Of a DNA stretch of 11,240 nucleotides, positions 6,842-11,240 are shown piece after piece. The DNA is taken from the NCBI RefSeq assembly GCF_029762515.1, contig NZ_JARVGN010000022.1, positions 1-11,240 on the forward strand, in the 5' to 3' direction. The stretch's first letter is position 1; the number at the start of each line of letters is the position of its first letter. The notes beneath the pieces are model-generated. The model saw only the letters and a list, made by a program, of their open reading frames with translations. It did no database searches and had not been told where the DNA came from. Origin of the DNA: Methanocalculus sp. (GTDB lineage Archaea > Halobacteriota > Methanomicrobia > Methanomicrobiales > Methanocorpusculaceae). A program made the translations under genes and the position numbers.

Positions 6842-8001
6842 CCTTCCAGCTCCCGGTATGCGATCTCCTCGGCTCTCCTCTTCAGATCACGGACACTCAG
6901 CCCATGCCGCTCAGCGGCGGTAGCAACAGCATCGAACTCTGCTTTTACGGAGATGATCTTTCCCTGTGAGTACCCGATCTTCACGGGAATCTCGTCTCCT
7001 TCCGGTATCCGGATGGTGATCACCAACCGATCCGCAATGAACCGGTGAACCGACGGAATGCACCGGACTCCGAGCGTTCCCAGCTCTTCTGCCATGACGC
7101 CCGCAAGGCGCTCAGAATCTTCCCTGCGGCAGATCACCCGGATCAGATGGCCGGGCCTTCCCTTCTTCATGATGATCGGAATGGCTGACGCATCCCGTGC
7201 ACCCTCGCGGTGGAGACGGGCGATCGTATAGGCGATCACCTCGCCATCGACATCGTCGACATTCGTCTCCAGGATATCCACCGTCGGGAGGCTCTCACTG
7301 CTCTCAAGGATCATCACCCTGAGGACATTCGGACGGTCTTTTGGGTCTCGTGTACCCGCACCATACCCGACTGCGGCGATGGTGCCGTTCTCGTCTCCTC
7401 CCGGAAAGGCTGCCGTGAACTCTGCGAGAAGTGCAGCCCCCGTCGGGGTGACCAGCTCCCCGGTCTCTTCCTCCGTCCTTCTGGTGAGAAGCCCTGAATC
7501 TTCAAGGATATACGCAGTTGCCGGTGCCGGAACCGGCATGATCCCATGCAGAGACCTGACCGTCCCCCTGCCAAGCGGGATCGGGAGGACTGCGACAGCA
7601 TCCGGTGCAAGTGAGAGGAGGGCGGTGCATGCCCCGATCACATCCGCAATCGCGTCATCCGCTCCGACCTCGTGGAAATGGGCATGGTCACCATGGACGC
7701 GGGTCTCTGCATCATGGATTCTTGAAAAGATCCGCGCCGCCATCTCCTTTACCCCGGCTGTCGCATCAGCCTCCCTGAGGCGGGTGAGGACCTCATCCAG
7801 CGTCCGGGTACTCTCCCCCGCATGCGTCCTCAGGTATGTCGACCCGATACCACACCGCAAAACCCGTGATATCTCCGGTTTTCCGACAAGTGAGGCCATC
7901 GCCCGGATCACCGCCTCCTCATCAGCACCAGCGGCAAGGAGGGCTCCTGTGATCATATCTCCCGCAGCACCATTCACCGGGTCAAAGAGGATCGTCCGCA
8001 T
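6823..8001 (-). CDS. larC: LarC-family nickel-pincer nucleotide cofactor protein, single-frame
   Basis: The 392-residue protein fits LarC (formerly DUF111), the CTP-dependent enzyme that inserts nickel into the pyridinium-3,5-bisthiocarboxylate mononucleotide cofactor of lactate racemase and related LarA proteins. Seen: FDPVNGAAGDMITGALL (6-22), a His-rich HGDHAHFHEVGADD (103-116) typical of the family, a GELVTPTGAALL segment (181-192), and the C-terminal domain starting ETNVDDVDGEV (245-255) with MKKGRPGHL (278-286). In lactobacilli larC is two frames joined by programmed frameshifting; here it is one uninterrupted frame. I chose the ATG at 8001, not the in-frame ATG at 8040, because it gives the family N-terminus and fits the promoter. 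Neither larB, larE nor larA is in the window, so which nickel-pincer enzyme it serves is unknown. It forms an overlapping pair with radB. Confidence 0.87.
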   Translation of the reverse strand: MRTILFDPVNGAAGDMITGALLAAGADEEAVIRAMASLVGKPEISRVLRCGIGSTYLRTHAGESTRTLDEVLTRLREADATAGVKEMAARIFSRIHDAETRVHGDHAHFHEVGADDAIADVIGACTALLSLAPDAVAVLPIPLGRGTVRSLHGIMPVPAPATAYILEDSGLLTRRTEEETGELVTPTGAALLAEFTAAFPGGDENGTIAAVGYGAGTRDPKDRPNVLRVMILESSESLPTVDILETNVDDVDGEVIAYTIARLHREGARDASAIPIIMKKGRPGHLIRVICRREDSERLAGVMAEELGTLGVRCIPSVHRFIADRLVITIRIPEGDEIPVKIGYSQGKIISVKAEFDAVATAAERHGLSVRDLKRRAEEIAYRELEGWRQDA

Positions 8002-8047
8002 CGAAAAAACACTACTTATATGTCCGGGCACCGTTGACAATAAAGTA
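8002..8047. promoter_or_regulatory. Divergent promoter region with interleaved TATA boxes (larC / CDC48)
   Basis: 46 nt separate the divergent starts. On the plus strand CTTATATG (8015-8022) sits about 29 nt before the CDC48 ATG, predicting an mRNA that is leaderless or has a leader of only a few nucleotides; no Shine-Dalgarno sequence precedes that ATG. On the minus strand ACTTTATTG (8046-8038), right next to the CDC48 start, would start larC near 8015-8017, a leader of about 15 nt. Each box lies in the other gene's leader. Positions are read by eye. Confidence 0.5.
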
Positions 8048-10456
8048 ATGCCTGAAGTGTACCTGAAGGTCGATTCGGCCTATCCTGAAGATCTGGGTGG
8101 AGGGAAGGCACGCCTCGATCCAGAGACGATGCTCGCACTCCGTGTCTCCCCCGGCGATCTGATCAAAGTCGAGGGGAAGAAGGAGACGCTCGCAAAGGTC
8201 TGGCGTGCGATGGCGAAAGACTGGGATCAGCAGAAGATCCGGATCGACAAATTCACCCGTGAGAATGCGGCTGTTACCATCGGCGATCGCGTGAAGATCT
8301 CTAAAGTGGAGGCGGTGATCGAGGCAAAAGAGGTGGTGATCGCGCCGCCCGAGAACCTGCCCCCACACCTGACCATTCATATGGAGCATGCCGCACAGGG
8401 TCTGATCAACTACCCGGTTTCGATCGGCGATGTGGTTCCGATCCGTGCGATGATGATCCCCCAGCTGATCGAGTTCAAGGTGATCTCCCTTGAACCAGAG
8501 GATGCTGTAATCATCACCAGAAATACCACCATCACCGTATCCGACAAGCCCGTTCCCGGATTTGAGGGGCTGAAGCGGATCAGCTACGAGGATATCGGCG
8601 GATTAAAAGACGAACTCCAGCGGCTCAGGGAGACGATCGAGCTCCCGATCCGCCATCCCGAACTCTTCAAGACCCTTGGGATCGAGCCGCCAAAGGGTGT
8701 CCTGCTGTATGGGCCTCCCGGCACCGGAAAGACCCTGATCGCACGGGCTGTTGCCAATGAGTCGGGTGCGAACTTCATATCGATTGCAGGGCCCGAAGTG
8801 ATCTCGAAGTACTATGGCGAATCCGAACAGCGGCTCCGCGAGGTCTTCGAGGAGGCAAACGAGAATGCGCCCTCGATCATCTTTATCGACGAACTTGACT
8901 CAATTGCGCCGAAACGCGAGGATGTGACCGGCGAGGTGGAGCGGCGGGTGGTTGCCCAGCTGCTGACGATGATGGACGGGCTTGAGGAACGCGGGCAGGT
9001 TGTTGTGATCGGCGCAACCAACCGGCTGGATGCGATCGATCCCGCCCTCAGGCGCCCCGGCAGGTTCGACCGCGAGATCGAGATCGGGGTGCCGCCGCAT
9101 GCAGATCGCCAGGAGATCCTCAATATCCATACCCGTGGCATGCCGATTGACGAAGGTGTCAGGATCGATCTGATTGCCGGCCGGACACATGGTTTTGTCG
9201 GGGCTGATCTCGCCGCCCTCGCACGGGAAGCTGCGATCCGTGCCCTGAGACGGTATCTGCCCGAGATCGATCTCGAACAGGACTCGATACCACAGGAAGT
9301 ACTTGATAAACTGAAGGTGACCGCGGATGATTTCCGCGAAGCACAGCGTGAGGTCTTCCCCTCAGCGATGCGTGAGGTGATGCTGGAGGGAACCAACATC
9401 ACATGGGCCGATGTGGGCGGCCTTGCTGCTGCACGGCAGGAGATTCGGGAGGCAGTCGAGCTTCCCCTCACCGACAGGGAGAAGTTTGAAGAGCTTGGGA
9501 TACAGTCTCCAAAAGGTATCCTCCTCTATGGCCCTCCTGGTACCGGGAAGACCCTGATCGCAAAGGCTGTTGCAACCGAGTCGGGTGCGAACTTCATCCC
9601 GATCAAGGGACCCCAGCTCCTCTCCAAATGGGTTGGGGAGAGTGAACGGGCGGTTCGTGAGATCTTCAAGAAGGCCCGGCAGGTGGCACCTTCGATCATC
9701 CTCTTTGATGAGATGGATGCCCTCACCCCGGCTCGCGGGGGCGGGGATTCCAATCATACCATCGAGAGTGTTTTAAACCAGATCCTAACCGAAATCGACG
9801 GGATCGAGGATATCCGCGATGTGATCGTGATGGGAGCAACCAACAGGCCGGATATTGTCGATCCCGCCCTTCTCCGGCCCGGCAGGTTCGATCGGCTCGT
9901 CTATATCGGGGAGCCTGATGAAGAGGATCGGAAAAGAATCCTCTGGATCCATATGAGGAGCATGCCGATTGAAGGAGGAACGATTGAAGAGCTCATCACT
10001 CTCCTTGAAGGCTGTGAATATGGCTGCATCGAGAAGATATTCGAGTCAATCGGAGAAGGAAAAGAGATCACCGCGGATGCAATCCGGGAAGCTGCATCTG
10101 AGATGCCGAAGAAGGAAGGGGCAGGATTGAAGAGGAGCGAGATCCGAAAACTCATCCACGATCTCGCCTCCCGGTTCAATCAGCAGTCCCCTGATCCGGC
10201 ACGTGATGCGATCATCGGGACAGTTGCAGCCCGGACTGCCGGATATGTCGGATCCGATCTCGAAGGGCTCTGCCGTGAGGCAGGAATGCTTGCGATGCGG
10301 GAGGGGGTAACAGTCGTCTCCACCCGCCACTTCGAAGCTGCTCTGGAGAAGGTGAGGCCGACGATGAACGAACGGCTGACTGAATACTATTCCCGGATAC
10401 AGCAGCACTTCAAAGGCGGGCTTCCCCGGCAGTCACAGCCGGTCGAATATCAGTAA
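8048..10456 (+). CDS. CDC48/VAT-type AAA+ unfoldase with extended second AAA domain
   Basis: The 802-residue protein has an N-terminal substrate domain (about 1-175) and two AAA+ ATPase domains. D1: Walker A GPPGTGKT (222-229), pore KYYG (254-257), Walker B IIFIDELD (277-284), arginine fingers in RRPGRF (335-340). D2: Walker A (495-502), pore KWVG (527-530), Walker B IILFDEMD (550-557), LRPGRF (609-614). Hexamers unfold proteins by threading them through the central pore, in archaea often for the 20S proteasome. Oddity: after IHMRSMP in D2 about 80 extra residues (644-725) precede the usual helical lid TAGYVGSDLEGLCREA; part resembles a second, degenerate lid. The C-terminus ends EYQ, with the penultimate Tyr of a proteasome-docking HbYX tail but Glu at the hydrophobic position. 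The start was set at 8048 because the family begins MPEVYLKV at this point; the frame is open a further 223 codons upstream, but that stretch is antisense to larC. Confidence 0.95.
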   Translation: MPEVYLKVDSAYPEDLGGGKARLDPETMLALRVSPGDLIKVEGKKETLAKVWRAMAKDWDQQKIRIDKFTRENAAVTIGDRVKISKVEAVIEAKEVVIAPPENLPPHLTIHMEHAAQGLINYPVSIGDVVPIRAMMIPQLIEFKVISLEPEDAVIITRNTTITVSDKPVPGFEGLKRISYEDIGGLKDELQRLRETIELPIRHPELFKTLGIEPPKGVLLYGPPGTGKTLIARAVANESGANFISIAGPEVISKYYGESEQRLREVFEEANENAPSIIFIDELDSIAPKREDVTGEVERRVVAQLLTMMDGLEERGQVVVIGATNRLDAIDPALRRPGRFDREIEIGVPPHADRQEILNIHTRGMPIDEGVRIDLIAGRTHGFVGADLAALAREAAIRALRRYLPEIDLEQDSIPQEVLDKLKVTADDFREAQREVFPSAMREVMLEGTNITWADVGGLAAARQEIREAVELPLTDREKFEELGIQSPKGILLYGPPGTGKTLIAKAVATESGANFIPIKGPQLLSKWVGESERAVREIFKKARQVAPSIILFDEMDALTPARGGGDSNHTIESVLNQILTEIDGIEDIRDVIVMGATNRPDIVDPALLRPGRFDRLVYIGEPDEEDRKRILWIHMRSMPIEGGTIEELITLLEGCEYGCIEKIFESIGEGKEITADAIREAASEMPKKEGAGLKRSEIRKLIHDLASRFNQQSPDPARDAIIGTVAARTAGYVGSDLEGLCREAGMLAMREGVTVVSTRHFEAALEKVRPTMNERLTEYYSRIQQHFKGGLPRQSQPVEYQ

Positions 10457-10470
10457 CACTCTTGTATTCT

Positions 10471-10490
10471 GAGGAGAGACCCCTCTCCTC
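10471..10490. terminator. Hairpin after the CDC48 gene
   Basis: GAGGAGAG and CTCTCCTC form a perfect 8-bp stem with an ACCC loop, 14 nt after the CDC48 stop codon. No T-run follows it, and a short T-rich stretch (CTTGTATTCT) precedes it. It may stabilise or help end the CDC48 mRNA. A purely structural or chance origin is possible. Confidence 0.45.
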
Positions 10491-10509
10491 ATGTCTGCTG
10501 AAGGGATAG

Positions 10510-10761
10510 AGGAACCACAGGAGCACTGGTCTTCCGGTGCTGGATCTTCTTGATGAGACTGCGGGATCCTTTGGCCTTCCCCTGACGGCACTGTTCATGG
10601 CAGTTGCATTCGGCTGGATACTCGATCCCCATCTGCTCAGGGAGAAGGGCGGGCTGAAAGGTTTCATTCCGCATCTTATCCTTTGAATATGCAGGTATCT
10701 GATCCCCCCGGTGCTGCTGATCACCCTGATCCTCCTTGGCATCGGGATGGTCAGGGGATGA
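10510..10761 (+). pseudogene. Decayed C-terminal remnant of an NSS-family sodium symporter
   Basis: The plus-strand frame running through GTG 10537 encodes a segment like the last two membrane helices of the sodium:neurotransmitter symporter family: DETAGSFGLPLTAL, then a hydrophobic helix ending FGWILD, and after a short charged loop CRYLIPPVLLITLI and a final helix before the TGA at 10759. It is interrupted by an in-frame TGA at 10684-10686, where a Trp codon (TGG) would suit the family pattern. The frame closes upstream at a TAG (10507). The first ten or so helices are absent from the window, since CDC48 ends just before. It is a degraded end of a transporter gene, presumably left by a deletion. 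The family call rests on remembered sequence character. A short functional membrane peptide is unlikely because no good start or ribosome site is present. Confidence 0.65.
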
Positions 10762-10803
10762 CCGATATCCTCTTACCCCGTCATGATCCAGAAGTGATCA
10801 GAT

Positions 10804-11240
10804 ATGACAGGGGATAGCGTGAATATATCGGATTATATGCTCAGGACGGCGGAGATGATCATCCGTGTTGCCGAGGTGATTGACGAGGAGGAATCACGGC
10901 AGTTCATCTCCGAGATCCTCTCCGGAAGGAGGATATATGTCACTGGCGCCGGGAGATCCGGGCTTGTTGCCAAGGCATTTGCGATACGGCTGATGCACCT
11001 TGGGTTCCCCTGTTATGTGATCGGTGAGACGATCACCCCTGCCTTTGATTCCGGCGATATGCTCGTTGTCTTCTCCGGCTCCGGCGAGACAAAATCGGTG
11101 GTGAGCGCGGCTGAGAAGGTGCGTGAACTTGGAGGGTGGTCCTGCCTTATCACCGCAAATCCGGACTCACAAGCAGCCGGGTATGTTGATCTGGTCATCG
11201 ATCTCGGTGAATCGTCCGGAAATAGTGCTGATCTTCCACC
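10804..11240 (+). CDS. hxlB: 6-phospho-3-hexuloisomerase, N-terminal part (cut by window edge)
   Basis: The first 145 residues of a SIS-domain sugar isomerase are present. The phosphate-binding loops match the 6-phospho-3-hexuloisomerase family: YVTGAGRSGLVAKAFAIRL (45-63), MHLGFPCYVIGETITPAF (64-81) and DMLVVFSGSGETKSV (85-99). The enzyme interconverts hexulose 6-phosphate and fructose 6-phosphate. With hexulose-phosphate synthase it makes ribulose 5-phosphate in archaea that lack the oxidative pentose pathway, and it works in the reductive hexulose-phosphate pathway of Methanomicrobiales. The catalytic residues of the C-terminal half lie beyond the window. The start is uncertain: the ATG at 10804 has no good ribosome site, while a GTG at 10819 follows AGGGG closely and would shorten the protein by five residues. 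It stands after a transporter remnant with no same-strand partner in view. A different SIS sugar isomerase is a minor alternative. Confidence 0.88.
   Translation, partial: MTGDSVNISDYMLRTAEMIIRVAEVIDEEESRQFISEILSGRRIYVTGAGRSGLVAKAFAIRLMHLGFPCYVIGETITPAFDSGDMLVVFSGSGETKSVVSAAEKVRELGGWSCLITANPDSQAAGYVDLVIDLGESSGNSADLP

Noticed and set aside
7379..8047. In-frame upstream extension of CDC48 by 223 codons
   Set aside because: It lies wholly antisense to larC, is Ser/Arg/Ala-rich low-grade sequence, and CDC48 proteins begin at MPEVYLKV. A TATA box sits just before 8048.
8812..9471. Minus-strand open frame of about 219 codons within CDC48
   Set aside because: It is Ser/Arg-rich and antisense to a conserved AAA domain, the usual shadow of GATC- and CG-rich coding sequence.
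10684..10686. In-frame TGA as a recoded (selenocysteine or other) codon
   Set aside because: No selenocysteine element is seen, the family position suits Trp, and the 5' part of the gene is missing, so simple decay explains it.
10410..10742. Minus-strand open frame of about 110 codons over the CDC48-hxlB gap
   Set aside because: It overlaps the end of CDC48, lacks a convincing ribosome site or motif, and the plus strand holds a better explained transporter remnant.

Overview
The window (about 53-55% G+C by impression) comes from a methanogenic archaeon, most likely of the Methanomicrobiales. It carries two or three methanogenesis-specific genes (AtwA, methanogenesis marker 3 and a partial probable marker 6), archaeal information-processing genes (RadB, CDC48/VAT), and archaeal sugar-phosphate enzymes (ribose-1,5-bisphosphate isomerase, 6-phospho-3-hexuloisomerase). 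Several genes are preceded by archaeal TATA boxes with very short leaders. The order-level assignment is an inference from gene content.

Layout. Positions 1-3290, minus strand, hold a tight operon read from right to left: atwA (two-domain ABC ATPase), methanogenesis marker 3, and the 5' part of a marker 6 gene cut by the window edge. The genes are 1 nt apart or overlap as ATGA. AtwA and marker 3 belong to the ATP-dependent system that reductively activates methyl-coenzyme M reductase, the enzyme that releases methane. Just upstream of atwA on the same strand (3337-4176) is a soluble HAD phosphatase with P-type-ATPase-like motifs and an altered nucleophile loop. It is divergent from ribose-1,5-bisphosphate isomerase (4220-5149, plus). 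Then come dapF (5258-6082, plus; lysine/DAP synthesis), a terminator, and the convergent minus-strand pair larC (6823-8001) and radB (6167-6841), which overlap. larC is divergent from a large CDC48/VAT AAA+ ATPase (8048-10456, plus). The ATPase is followed by a hairpin, a decayed C-terminal remnant of a sodium:neurotransmitter-symporter family transporter (10510-10761) and the 5' part of hxlB (10804 to the end, plus).

How the genes work together. The atwA/marker operon serves activation of methyl-coenzyme M reductase. Ribose-1,5-bisphosphate isomerase and 6-phospho-3-hexuloisomerase are about 5.7 kb apart and not one operon, but both belong to the pentose-phosphate chemistry (RuBP supply for form III RuBisCO; hexulose-phosphate interconversion) described in Methanomicrobiales. 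The rest is housekeeping: lysine synthesis, recombination, a nickel-pincer cofactor protein and protein unfolding.

I see no tRNA, rRNA, CRISPR array, insertion sequence or phage gene. This is mostly an ordinary core-genome region. The points most worth a second look are the extra lid-like insertion in the second AAA domain of CDC48, the HAD protein beside atwA, the two divergent gene pairs with interleaved promoters, the transporter remnant, and the very high density of GATC.
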